Below, one piece after another: positions 16,601 to 24,360 of a stretch of DNA of 52,607 bases. Numbering within the stretch: position 1 is the stretch's first letter; each line of letters begins with the position of its first letter. Below the pieces are notes generated by a model. The model was not told where the DNA came from. It searched no databases and worked only from the letters and a program-made list of their open reading frames with translations. Both the position numbers and the translations under genes were made by a program. Source of the DNA: Deltaproteobacteria bacterium (GTDB lineage: Bacteria; Myxococcota; Kuafuiibacteriia; Kuafuiibacteriales; Kuafuiibacteriaceae). The stretch spans positions 1 through 52,607 of the forward strand of contig WYAZ01000187.1 in the NCBI GenBank assembly GCA_011526105.1. The letters run 5' to 3'.

Positions 16601-17475
16601 TCGGCGAGGAGTGTGACGACGGCGGCGCCAACTCGGACGCCGACCCTGACGCCTGCCGCACGAGCTGCCTGAACGCCGCTTGCCACGATGGGGTCATCGA
16701 CAGCGGCGAAGCCTGCGACGACGGGAACGAGATCGACACCGACACTTGCGTCGCCGACTGTGTCGTCGCTTTCTGCGGCGATGGTTTCGTGAATGTTCCT
16801 GTCGAGCAGTGTGATGACGGCAACAACATCGACACCGATGGCTGCACGAACAACTGCGCGCTGAACGTGCTCAGCTTCACGGTCACCACCATCCCCGCGA
16901 GCCCGCTCGTCCCCACCGCTGGCACGCCCATCACGTGGACGAGCGGCTCCGCCGATGACGGCTTTTCCACCATCGCGGTGGGCTTCCCGTTCAGCTACCT
17001 CGGTACGGCGGTGACGAACGTCTTTCCGAGCACCAACGGCTTTGTGGCCTTTGGCAGCGGGGCCACCAGCTTTACCAACGTAGGCATCCCCAACGCTGCC
17101 GCACCCAACGGCTTCATCGCTTGGTGGTGGGACGATCTGCACATGGATCTGGCTCTCACTCCCGCCACCGTCGCCACCACCGCGCTCATTGGCGTGGCGC
17201 CCGTCCGCGTGCGGGTCCTGACGTTCCTCAACGTGCCGCGCTTTAGCTCGAGCCAGGGGGCCGAGCTGCTCAACGTCGAGATCCGCCTGTTCGAAGGGAC
17301 CAACGTGGTGGAGGTGCACTACGGCGCCATGACCGCCGGTACCCCCGCGTCGTTCAGCGCCACCGCCGGCTGGGAGTCGCCGGATGGGACCGCTGGCAAC
17401 GACGTGCTCGGCTGCGGAGCCAACTGCAGCAGCGCGAGTTGGCCCACGAACACGATTTATCGCTACAGCCCCTGA
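13657..17475 (+). CDS. Large mosaic lipoprotein: ASH repeats, VWA-like domain, DUF4215 Cys repeats
   Basis: A 1272-residue cell-surface protein. The signal peptide ends at a VFAC lipobox (C19), followed by an Asp/Ala/Gly-rich linker. Residues about 68-620 hold five ASH/'choice-of-anchor D' immunoglobulin-like repeats, each opening on a 'LDFG' strand (RLDFGRVVVAG, ALDFGTVNPEA, DIDFGGTELGA, MVDFGGVALGV, SIDFGATQVAC). A VWA-like domain follows from about 628 with the metal-site motif DDSCS at 635-639. About 909-1066 holds five Cys-rich DUF4215 (myxococcus cysteine-repeat) units of the form CGDG..xxEQCDDGN. The last 200 residues form a beta-rich domain with a TNGFVAFG strand, resembling the nidogen-like region of other myxobacterial surface proteins. 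The role is probably adhesive or calcium-dependent binding. No enzyme site seen. Confidence 0.9.
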   Translation: MKTLSRLALITSASFVFACGTDPDEQLCPAGTTLVGEACVPIADGGTLDAGRPDAATDAGVVADAGFDGATLSTSRLDFGRVVVAGQQSLEVVVTNQGVEATRIRVGTISGLGGADFAFVASVPVGPSGLTLDPGASVSFAFRFQPSAEGERTAALVFELCDGGCEATLEILGEGLLDAITCSPTALDFGTVNPEACRSESVLCTNGSDYDADLGSAELRTGSSTAFSVGPSSIFPSTLAASASEMIEVFYCPTAIGSDQGTLDLSVVHPNVQRGDIAVALSGAAGGPDITCSPTDIDFGGTELGASRSRTVVCANRGSEGLTISSFAFATGSSADFTLTATSSGVVTPGSSASFTIRYAPSAVGAVTGSFDITSDDRDTPVTNVSLAGEGMAANGCALSLSSPMVDFGGVALGVTVEAGLTLTSTGTGACTVDVVGLGAGSGPSFALASPSGPSALAPGQSLTVLVQFSPTAEQSYTGTLELETSDLNQDYPLVVLLNGAGLGASYPLTVRPSSIDFGATQVACTNPAEQTLRVTNTGAPVVLSASIDASGVGVFTVDDQAVTSLALGTNASADLRLGFIPPAPGAFTSRLILSANGLVPLSVPLSGSAEVSPLNVDTFTTGNAQVVDLLLVVDDSCSMQEEQQSLAQTASILINAADGFGADYRIAVTTTDPGDNPGAPAAGTLRGNPRVIEPQSPTRIADLAAAINVGINGSPDEQGLFAAAQAVNDPVLLSGPNAGFLRPNAELVVLILSDEPDFSPLAVQTYVDQLRNRPIGLPNALRIYTISGGLVGCTGPGGSAGPGLRYVEAAIMTGGFDRSICDANYATTVGEIAALTFDPPNRRFTLGAAPAPGSVEVFVDGVMVPARTGTVTAWGVDYLGRTLVFALDAIPSPQSTVRVEYEPFCIPSTCGDSAVQAGEQCDDGDADETNACLSTCRNAVCGDGAVLAGSTEQCDDFNTIGGDGCNELCIVEGCGNGIIEVGEECDDGGANSDADPDACRTSCLNAACHDGVIDSGEACDDGNEIDTDTCVADCVVAFCGDGFVNVPVEQCDDGNNIDTDGCTNNCALNVLSFTVTTIPASPLVPTAGTPITWTSGSADDGFSTIAVGFPFSYLGTAVTNVFPSTNGFVAFGSGATSFTNVGIPNAAAPNGFIAWWWDDLHMDLALTPATVATTALIGVAPVRVRVLTFLNVPRFSSSQGAELLNVEIRLFEGTNVVEVHYGAMTAGTPASFSATAGWESPDGTAGNDVLGCGANCSSASWPTNTIYRYSP

Positions 17476-17489
17476 AACGGCGGGACTCT

Positions 17490-18236
17490 CTACCGATCCG
17501 GGTCGGAGGGCCGGGCGAGGCGGGCCATATATGCCTCTTGGCTCAGCCACCCCTTCTCGACCAGCAGCTCGAAGGCGACCTGAAGCTCGAGCGCCAGCCT
17601 CTCTTGCACCATGAGAATGGGTCCGAAGAGATCCGAGAGCGAAGGTTCTGGCTCCATCGGGGCCTGAACGGGCGCCGCAGCCTGCGGGCCTGCATACGCG
17701 GGTGTACCGGGCTCCACCGCGATGGAGTGGATGATTTCTCCCGGCTGAAGATGCCCGCCGGGCTGGCGAACTCGCTCCGAGAAGCCGCGATCGAGCGCGG
17801 TGCCATGAAAGACGTGATTGATGAGGTGTCCGATCTCGGCCGCGGTCCCCAGGATGCACTGCACGCGCAGCCCGGAACGGAAAGCGAGGTCATCGAGCGG
17901 GACCACGTGGGTGGGGTCGGCCACCGCGATCACGAGCGTCCGCTTCGCATCATCCGCGTGCAAAGGTACCACGGCCTCTCGTTCAGCCGTCCAGGGGTCC
18001 ATCAACGACCGCATTCGAATGGGCTCGGCGTGGATGGTCGCGATGTCCAGGCGTGGCAGGCCGGTGGTGCGCGCGAGCGCATCGACCATGGCTGCTTCCG
18101 AGATGAGGTGGTGATCGACGAGGATCTGGCCCAGACGAAGTTTGGAGCGAGCCTGCTCCTTGAGAGCGTATTCGAGCTTCTCTTGGGTGAGCGCTCCCGC
18201 TTGAACGAGGAGCTCTCCGAGCCGCAGGTGCGCCAC
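17490..18236 (-). CDS. MshEN / GspE N-terminal domain protein
   Basis: A 248-residue protein whose first ~145 residues match the MshEN (T2SS/T4P ATPase N-terminal) fold: 'LRLGELLVQAGALTQEKLEYAL', then 'KLRLGQILVDHHLISEAAMVDAL' and 'LVIAVADPTHVVPLDDLAFRSG'. MshEN domains can bind cyclic di-GMP, but I cannot confirm the binding motif here. There is no ATPase domain after it; instead comes a Pro/Ala-rich linker and a short helical tail with 'LEKGWLSQEAYMARL'-like sequence. Such free-standing proteins are frequent in Myxococcota and presumably act as regulators or adaptors. The start is a GTG at 18236. It is 25 bases downstream of the NTF2-like lipoprotein gene. Confidence 0.85.
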   Translation of the reverse strand: MAHLRLGELLVQAGALTQEKLEYALKEQARSKLRLGQILVDHHLISEAAMVDALARTTGLPRLDIATIHAEPIRMRSLMDPWTAEREAVVPLHADDAKRTLVIAVADPTHVVPLDDLAFRSGLRVQCILGTAAEIGHLINHVFHGTALDRGFSERVRQPGGHLQPGEIIHSIAVEPGTPAYAGPQAAAPVQAPMEPEPSLSDLFGPILMVQERLALELQVAFELLVEKGWLSQEAYMARLARPSDPDR

Positions 18237-18261
18237 GTCCGAACAGTAGCTTGGGGCCGAA

Positions 18262-18735
18262 CTAAAGCCCAGCGGTGATGAGCCACTTCTCGTTGATGCG
18301 GACCAGCGTCATCCGGGCGCGATCGCTGCTGGTCTTCCACTTCTTGCCGGAGGGAAACTCGGTACGGGCCTTCAGATTGTACTGCACGAAGGCTTCGGCC
18401 TTGTCGTCTTCGATGACGATCCCGTCGACCCTCAGGCCGAGCTGGACCTTCTCGGTCTTTTCGAACTCGGACCGCAGCGACTCCGCGAGCTGGGTCTTGC
18501 CGTAGTCGTCTTCGCGGTCGGTGTTGCCGTTATCTTCGTAAAACTCGTCGCTCACGAGCGCGAGCACCGCGTCCGCGTCGCGGTTCTCGATGGCGGCGTG
18601 ATAGGCGTCGACCACCGCCAAAATCTCCCGATTCTCCTCGGTATCGTCGATGCTGGTGTTCGGGATCTTGGAGTGCGCGCAGGCGCCGAGGGCCAACGAA
18701 GAGACGAGCATGAGACCTGAGGCTGAACGGAACAT
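18262..18735 (-). CDS. NTF2/SnoaL-like lipoprotein
   Basis: A 157-residue protein with a lipobox ending LGAC at C19, so it is exported and lipid-anchored. The mature part follows the NTF2-like pattern: a first helix 'ILAVVDAYHAAIENRDADAVLALVSDEF', then a charged loop, and three strands ending in 'RMTLVRINEKWLITAGL'. These folds are small cone-shaped pockets used by many enzymes and binding proteins; no catalytic residue can be assigned. The gene sits between the MshEN gene and the gluzincin gene on the same strand, 41 bases after the latter. Confidence 0.85.
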   Translation of the reverse strand: MFRSASGLMLVSSLALGACAHSKIPNTSIDDTEENREILAVVDAYHAAIENRDADAVLALVSDEFYEDNGNTDREDDYGKTQLAESLRSEFEKTEKVQLGLRVDGIVIEDDKAEAFVQYNLKARTEFPSGKKWKTSSDRARMTLVRINEKWLITAGL

Positions 18736-18776
18736 CTATGTTGATCCCTAGCCTCCGAACCCCACCTCGTCCAGTT

Positions 18777-21086
18777 CTATTCCGGCGCCTGCGCCCGGTA
18801 GAACCGGGCCCGATCCGCCCAGTCGAGGGCAAAGAGCCGGTCTCCCTCGGTGTCTGCCGCCTCCGCTGCCTGACGAAAGCGCGCCTCGGCGCGTTCGAGC
18901 TCGTTGGCCCCGAGCAAGAGGCGCCCCGAGGTGAGGATGGCTTCGCGGTAGAGGGACGGGCCCTCGGGCAGGCCGAGCTCGAGCGCGGCTTCGAGCGCCC
19001 GGGCGCCCTGCGCGTAAGCGCCGACCGCCTCCAGACGCCGCCCCAGAAGATACGCGATCAGGCCGTCCTCGGGGCGGAGGACGGAAAGCTCCATCAACTC
19101 CACGAGCGCGATGACCTGGTTCGTCCGTCCGAGCAAGTACGGACGCAAGACGGCCTGCACATCGGCGGGACGTTCGAGCAACGCACGCTTCGCGAGAAAG
19201 AGACGCTCCGCGTCCTCACCCGGATGTGAGTTGAGCACCTGCTCGAACCCCGATCTCGCAGCCTCGAGCTCACCCTTCTCCCAAGCGAGGTCCGCGAGCG
19301 CGGCTTCGGCCTGGGTCCTGGCGCCGGCCGAGCTCGCGGCGTCCCTCGCCCGTTCGAGGAAGGCCCGTGCCTCGCCAAACGACTGCTCCGCGCTGTGGGC
19401 GGCGGCAAGTGAGATGAAGCCGTCCGTGCGCCAAGGCTGATGAACAAACGCGCGCTCGATCTTCTTCGCCGCCGTCCCGAGGTCCTGCTCTCCCATCGCT
19501 GCATGGGCCTCCTGATACAGCTGAGCGACCTCGTGTGCGCAGGCCTTCTCGAAGATGGCGGGCTGCTTGAAGCGCTGCTCGGCCTTGGGCAGATGTTTGG
19601 GCGTGAGCTTCACGCCGTCGAGGTGAGCGAGCCAGTCGGGGACCAACGCCGCGAGCGGTTGCCCGTAGGCCGCCTCGAAGTCGTTGGTGGCGTAGAGCTC
19701 GAGCAGGCGCTCTCGGCCGTGACGTTCATAGAGATGTCGAAGAAAAGACCCCGCCGCGGTGTATGCGCGCGATGAGGAGATCGACCAGAAGCCCTTCGGA
19801 TAGAACATCCTCGTGAGATCCGGCAGCAGTCCGAGGTCCCTCATCGCGCGAGTGGATTCGTGGACCGAGAGACCGCGCTCGGTCCGCCAGTCCGCAGCGA
19901 CCGCCATGCCTTCGATCACCCCGATGTTGGGCATGAACCCAAAGGCGGTGGGGACCGCGAAAAATCCGTGATTGAACTCCGCCGCGAAGACGTGCGCGAG
20001 TTCGTGCTTGAGGACTCCGTGCGGGACATCGAAGCCATGGATGTGGATCTCGCGACTCCATGGCTTGGCGATCTGCGTGCGAGCCGCGCCCATGAGCGCG
20101 CGCTTCTGGCCGACGTCTCGGTACAGGTAGACGGTCAAGTGCTCGGGCGAACGACCAAAGAACTCGGTGAGCTCGAAGTGGCGATAGTCGATGTCGCGGG
20201 CAAAACGCTCGAGCAGATCCTTGGGCATGCTCTGGTCGGCGCGCAGCGTGTATCGTTCCGTTCGATGCACACGCGACAACGCGGCATCGACCGTGCTGCG
20301 GCGGACGTCGAAGCCCTGAGCTTCCCCTCGCGAACCCAGATAGATCGACAGTGCGGCGAGCGCGAGGGCGAGGAGAGTGGCCTTTGGCCCCATAAAGGAC
20401 CTCGTGATCAACAGATCGCGGGGACCGGCCAGCGCGTGGGCGGCCGCGAGCAAGGTGAGCGCGACGGCGAGGGCATAGAGCCGATGAGCGAGCAAGGCGC
20501 CGGCCAAACCGACCTCTTCGTCGTAGATGGACCCGGGCCAGTAGCCGAAGGGGATGTTGTAGAGGAAGATCTGAGGCTCGGTGTAGAGGCGAAGCAGCGA
20601 GATCGCCAAGCTCGCGACCAAGCTCAGCGCCACAAGCGACACCACCCAGAGACGCTTGCGCGTCGCGATGCCACACAGCGTTCCGAGGCTCGCTCCGTAG
20701 ATGCCGCTCACCCCGGCGGTGAGCACGAGCAAGACCACGCCTTCGCCAGGATCACAGGGGCGGCGAAAGAGCTCGACCGCGAGTCCGGCCAAGACCGTGG
20801 GCAGCAGCAGCAACATCGAAATGAGGGCGGCCTCCGCGCCCACGCGGCCGACGGGCCGAGGCTCGGGCTTGCGGCGTGCCTCTGCGACCATCGCGATGGC
20901 GAGCAGCGCCGCGAGCGGGGCGGAGACCAGCCCGGTGAGAAAGGCTCGCTCGAAGCCGAGCACATCGAAGAGCGGGAAGAAGGACAGGGTGATCGCCAGC
21001 GCGAGGTGAAGAAGAAGCGCGAGCTTGAACGTATGCAGCGCCCAGATCTCCCTTGTGCGGGAGAAGAGCACATCGACGCTGCCCAT
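18777..21086 (-). CDS. Membrane-anchored zinc metallopeptidase (peptidase MA-like) with TPR tail
   Basis: A 769-residue protein in three parts. Residues about 15-245 contain some six hydrophobic segments. Residues about 270-480 contain a gluzincin-type zinc site: HELAH at 361-365 within 'GVLKHELAHVFAAEF', then 'GVIEGMAVAADW' about 30 residues on supplying the third ligand Glu. From about 520 to the end the sequence forms TPR-like helical pairs. The peptidase-MA-like arrangement suggests a membrane-tethered protease with a protein-binding repeat domain facing the same compartment. It begins 4 bases after the RMD1-family gene stop, so the two genes are surely co-transcribed. The catalytic residues are all present, but no substrate is known. 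Confidence 0.86.
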   Translation of the reverse strand: MGSVDVLFSRTREIWALHTFKLALLLHLALAITLSFFPLFDVLGFERAFLTGLVSAPLAALLAIAMVAEARRKPEPRPVGRVGAEAALISMLLLLPTVLAGLAVELFRRPCDPGEGVVLLVLTAGVSGIYGASLGTLCGIATRKRLWVVSLVALSLVASLAISLLRLYTEPQIFLYNIPFGYWPGSIYDEEVGLAGALLAHRLYALAVALTLLAAAHALAGPRDLLITRSFMGPKATLLALALAALSIYLGSRGEAQGFDVRRSTVDAALSRVHRTERYTLRADQSMPKDLLERFARDIDYRHFELTEFFGRSPEHLTVYLYRDVGQKRALMGAARTQIAKPWSREIHIHGFDVPHGVLKHELAHVFAAEFNHGFFAVPTAFGFMPNIGVIEGMAVAADWRTERGLSVHESTRAMRDLGLLPDLTRMFYPKGFWSISSSRAYTAAGSFLRHLYERHGRERLLELYATNDFEAAYGQPLAALVPDWLAHLDGVKLTPKHLPKAEQRFKQPAIFEKACAHEVAQLYQEAHAAMGEQDLGTAAKKIERAFVHQPWRTDGFISLAAAHSAEQSFGEARAFLERARDAASSAGARTQAEAALADLAWEKGELEAARSGFEQVLNSHPGEDAERLFLAKRALLERPADVQAVLRPYLLGRTNQVIALVELMELSVLRPEDGLIAYLLGRRLEAVGAYAQGARALEAALELGLPEGPSLYREAILTSGRLLLGANELERAEARFRQAAEAADTEGDRLFALDWADRARFYRAQAPE

Positions 21087-21090
21087 TGGC

Positions 21091-21966
21091 TCAGGCCTTC
21101 CCGAGCGCGGCCATGACGATCTCGAGGACGATCAGGATCACGATGGCCCACTCGAGACGATTCGAGACGATATTCTGGCGCGTGGCGATCACCACGTCGG
21201 TGACATTCTCGATGAGCGCGAACTTCTGCAGCATGGCCTGGTGCCGGATCTGGAGCTCGAGGTTATTGAACAGCGCGTCGTGGAGTTTCGCGACCTGCGG
21301 GTCATCCCAAGTCTCTTCTGGCCGGTCGAGCAGATAGAACAGGCTGGCAAGCTCGAGCCGAATCGAAGTGAGCCGCCCGATCAGACGGACCTGCGCTGGG
21401 TTTGCTCTGGGCACCGTGCCGTTTCGGGCGAGGCTCCGTGACAGGCTCAAGGCCTCCTCGATGATGGGCTGCGCGGCCTTCTCGTAGCGTTCGAGCGCCG
21501 CTGACTGCCCGAGCAAGAGCGCCACCGCGCTCATGAGCTCGTGGCTGCGTTCGGGCACCACGACCTGATCCCACCCGATGCGTGGGTCGCCGGCGCGTGC
21601 GGGGTCTACGAGCACCGAGTAGCTCTCGATCGTATCCGGCAGGACGCTCCGACCGACCGCGTTCTGCACCACCCGCAAGGTACCTTCGTCGATGCGAGGC
21701 GAGCCTTCGACGGCGATGGCTCCGAAGCGAAAGAGGTACACCCGCTGATCGTCCACCGAATACACGCTGCCGTAGCCGTAGCGCCGAAGCTCCGGCCACC
21801 GCAGTCGTTCCGAGGCGCTCGCCAGGTCGACTCGACCGTCCAGCGCGATGACGGTCATCGGAAACTGCTGCTTCTGCGAGTTTGCGGCGCGGGTGGAGGT
21901 GACCTCATCCGAGGGCGATGTTAGCTTGGCCTCTTGCTCGGGTTGATTTGGTGGTACAGAGCTCAT
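21091..21966 (-). CDS. RMD1 / DUF155 family membrane protein
   Basis: A 291-residue protein of the family that includes yeast Rmd1 and mitochondrial RMND1. An N-terminal soluble region has a 'YGYGSVYSVDDQRVYLFRFGAIAVEG' strand pattern (given in part), a central helical region 'LSRSLARNG...RLIGRLTSIRLELAS' follows, and the protein ends with the family's hallmark C-terminal membrane helix after 'NRLEWAIVILIVLEIVMAA'. The family's molecular role is unsettled; eukaryotic members support mitochondrial translation. I chose the ATG at 21966; the frame continues upstream for about 270 codons but that part is charged low-complexity sequence antisense to the permease gene. Four bases separate it from the peptidase gene downstream. 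Confidence 0.85.
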   Translation of the reverse strand: MSSVPPNQPEQEAKLTSPSDEVTSTRAANSQKQQFPMTVIALDGRVDLASASERLRWPELRRYGYGSVYSVDDQRVYLFRFGAIAVEGSPRIDEGTLRVVQNAVGRSVLPDTIESYSVLVDPARAGDPRIGWDQVVVPERSHELMSAVALLLGQSAALERYEKAAQPIIEEALSLSRSLARNGTVPRANPAQVRLIGRLTSIRLELASLFYLLDRPEETWDDPQVAKLHDALFNNLELQIRHQAMLQKFALIENVTDVVIATRQNIVSNRLEWAIVILIVLEIVMAALGKA

Positions 21967-22032
21967 CGCGGATCCTTGGGGATCCTCGGTCTGAGCTCGG
22001 TCAAAAGCAAGTAGGCGCACCCGCGAGGCACC

Positions 22033-23343
22033 ATGTCCGAGACACCCGGTCAGCTCAAGAAGACCCTCGGCCCGGTCATGCTCTGGGGTCTGGGCGTGGG
22101 CTACGTCATCAGCGGCGAGTACTTCGGTTGGAACCTCGGGCTTCCGCTTGGCGGTACGTACGGAATGCTCATCGCCACGGTGCTCATCACCGTGATGTAC
22201 GTGACCTTCATCCTCAGCTACACCGAGCTCGCCTGCGCCATCCCTCGCGCCGGCGGCGCTTTTGTGTACGCCGAGCGCGCGCTCGGGCCCTTCTACGGTT
22301 TCGTCGCGGGCATGGTGCAGGCCATCGAGTTCGTCTTTGCGCCCCCGGCGATCGCGATGGCGATCGCGGCCTACGTCCAGCAGCGCTTTGACCTCGACGC
22401 GTATCTCATCGCCATCGTCGCGTACTTCATGTTCACCGGCCTCAACGCATGGGGCGTGCGGCAGGCCGCGATCTTCGAGCTGGTCGTCACGGTGCTCGCG
22501 GTGGCGGAGCTGCTCCTCTTCATCGGCGTCGTCGCGCCCTCGTTTCAGCTTTCGAATCTCGCCATCGATCCCTGGCCAGCGGGCTGGAGCGGGGTCGTGG
22601 CCTGCCTCCCCTTTGCGATCTGGTTCTATCTCGCGATCGAAGGGGTGGCCAACGCGGCCGAGGAGGCAAGGAATCCGCAGCGCGACGTCGCCTTGGGTTT
22701 TGGCTCCGCGATGCTCACGCTCGTCCTCCTCGCCCTCGGGGTCTTCTTCGCCTCGGTTGGCGTGGGCGGCTGGCACCGGGTGGTCTATGCACCCGGCAGC
22801 ACGGTGGAGAGTGATGCGCCCTTGCCGCTCGCGCTCGCGCAGGTCGTCGCTCAGGACAGCACGCTCTACACGCTCCTGCTCGGCGTGGGTCTGCTCGGGC
22901 TCGTCGCTTCGTTCAACGGGATCATCCTCGCGGCGGCACGTGCGACGATGGAGCTTGGTCGCTCCGGCTACATGCCGCGTTACCTGGGCGCGGTGAACAC
23001 ACGGACCGGTACACCCATCTACGCATTGATCGTGAACCTCTTGCTCGGGGTTCTCGCGATCCTCTCGGGTCGCACCGCGGAGATCATCACCCTCGCGTGT
23101 TTTGGGGCGCTGTCTCTGTACGTGCTCTCGATGATCTCACTGTTCGTGCTTCGGCGCACCGAGCCCGCGCTCGAGCGCCCTTTTCGCGCCATCGCTTATC
23201 CTTGGTTTCCGGCGGTGGCGTTGCTGATCGCCGCCGGCTCGTTGGTGGCCATGACCCTCGCCAATCCCTCCGTAGCGGCGATCTTCGCCTTCATGCTCGT
23301 CGCCGGCTCGGCGTACTTCTTCGGCATCGCGCGAAGAAAATAG
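22033..23343 (+). CDS. eat: Ethanolamine permease-type APC transporter
   Basis: A 436-residue integral membrane protein with about twelve hydrophobic segments, the usual size for the APC superfamily. The opening 'LGPVMLWGLGVGYVISGEYF' and 'GWNLGLPLGGTYGMLIATVL' are characteristic of the ethanolamine permease subfamily. Later blocks such as 'AIPRAGGAFVYAERALGPF', 'FYLAIEGVANAAEEARNP' and 'ATMELGRSGYMPRYLG' are family-typical. It would import ethanolamine or a related amine or amino acid with a proton. No ethanolamine ammonia-lyase genes are in view, so the substrate is uncertain. It diverges from the RMD1 gene across 66 bases and leads a plus-strand series of genes. Confidence 0.88.
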   Translation: MSETPGQLKKTLGPVMLWGLGVGYVISGEYFGWNLGLPLGGTYGMLIATVLITVMYVTFILSYTELACAIPRAGGAFVYAERALGPFYGFVAGMVQAIEFVFAPPAIAMAIAAYVQQRFDLDAYLIAIVAYFMFTGLNAWGVRQAAIFELVVTVLAVAELLLFIGVVAPSFQLSNLAIDPWPAGWSGVVACLPFAIWFYLAIEGVANAAEEARNPQRDVALGFGSAMLTLVLLALGVFFASVGVGGWHRVVYAPGSTVESDAPLPLALAQVVAQDSTLYTLLLGVGLLGLVASFNGIILAAARATMELGRSGYMPRYLGAVNTRTGTPIYALIVNLLLGVLAILSGRTAEIITLACFGALSLYVLSMISLFVLRRTEPALERPFRAIAYPWFPAVALLIAAGSLVAMTLANPSVAAIFAFMLVAGSAYFFGIARRK

Positions 23344-23385
23344 GTTGTGTGTCGGTCGGCTTTTGGGCAGGCTGACCGACGCTCG

Positions 23386-24360
23386 ATGCGGGGGTGCTCC
23401 GAGATCTCTGTTTGGACCGCGTGTTTGCTCGTCACGCTGCTTGGGTGTGATGAGCCCGCGCCGCGTGTCTCGGCCGAGGCCGAGCTGCAGGTGGCGTCTT
23501 CGACCACCGCGCAGACCGCCACCGTGGCCGCCGAGGCCGGGCCCAAGCGCCCGACCGATCCCTTCTATGCGAACCTGCATCACCTGAAGGTGAGCATTCG
23601 ATCGAGCCTCGAGGCTTCGGTGGTCGCGGGCACCAACGCGACCCTCGGACCGGCGCTGACGCAGGTGGCCAAGCGCGTGCTGGTCTGGTGGATCGATCCC
23701 AACCGTGATCTCTATCCCGGCGATGAGCTCGAGCTCGTGTACTCGACCCCGAACGGAGTCGAGCCTGCAGTTCACGCGATCTGGTTCCGCTCCGAGAAGC
23801 TGGGACGCAGCTTCGAAGCGGTACACTTTGTCCCATCGGGTGCGCTCCACCCACGCTGGTTCGATCCCGAAGGCCGAGAGATCGAGCTGCGCCTGAAGGA
23901 TGGGCCCATCCGCGAATACGAGCAGATCACGTCGATCCTGAAAGATGGGCGAGGGCACAAGGGCGTGGACTTCAAGGCCCCGACCGGGACACCCGTCTAC
24001 GCGCCCTTCGATGGGCGCGTCGAACGCAAGAACTGGTCGTTGCGCGGAAACGGCTTGGCCCTGGACCTGGCGGAGCTGCGCTCGGGAAGGCGCGCTCTTC
24101 TCCTTCACTTGAGCGCGATCGTGAAAGGTCTGAGGCCCGGGTCGCGGGTGAAAAAAGGCCAACTCATCGCCTATTCCGGGAATACAGGGCGGAGCACGGC
24201 ACCTCATCTCCACTACCAACTGCAGCGGTCTCTGCACGGAAAAGTCATTGACCCATTTGACTTTCACCGCACCTGGCGAGCACGACTACCAGATTCGGAG
24301 ATGCCCGCGCTGCGAGAGCGACTGATTAAGTACTCGAAGTTGAGAGAGAGCGTCACGTGA
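23386..24360 (+). CDS. M23-family peptidoglycan peptidase, lipoprotein
   Basis: A 324-residue lipid-anchored endopeptidase of the LytM/M23 family, acting on cross-links in cell-wall peptide stems. With the ATG at 23386 the protein opens with a signal peptide ending in LLGC (C21); an upstream GTG at 23347 would give a poorer signal. The catalytic zinc site is intact: H191 and D195 (GHKGVD) and H274-L-H276 (PHLHYQL), with a further conserved 'LLLHLSAI' strand in between. The segment before it (residues about 60-180) resembles the OapA/LysM-less leader domain found in many M23 proteins. It starts 42 bases after the permease stop and its stop overlaps the helicase start. Confidence 0.92.
   Translation: MRGCSEISVWTACLLVTLLGCDEPAPRVSAEAELQVASSTTAQTATVAAEAGPKRPTDPFYANLHHLKVSIRSSLEASVVAGTNATLGPALTQVAKRVLVWWIDPNRDLYPGDELELVYSTPNGVEPAVHAIWFRSEKLGRSFEAVHFVPSGALHPRWFDPEGREIELRLKDGPIREYEQITSILKDGRGHKGVDFKAPTGTPVYAPFDGRVERKNWSLRGNGLALDLAELRSGRRALLLHLSAIVKGLRPGSRVKKGQLIAYSGNTGRSTAPHLHYQLQRSLHGKVIDPFDFHRTWRARLPDSEMPALRERLIKYSKLRESVT

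Noticed and set aside
16380-16870. CRISPR-like repeated DNA (recurring GAGCAGTGTGACGAC-type words)
   Set aside because: These are the coding repeats of the DUF4215 Cys units: in frame, variable, and without uniform spacers.
15460-17859. Long minus-strand frame of about 799 codons
   Set aside because: It lies antisense to the 1272-residue ASH/DUF4215 gene, is Arg/Gly/Asp-rich low-complexity sequence and matches no family; GC-rich third positions on the true strand create such shadows.
21967-22776. Upstream extension of the RMD1-family gene by about 270 codons
   Set aside because: The extension is charged low-complexity sequence antisense to the permease; the family fold starts near the ATG at 21966.
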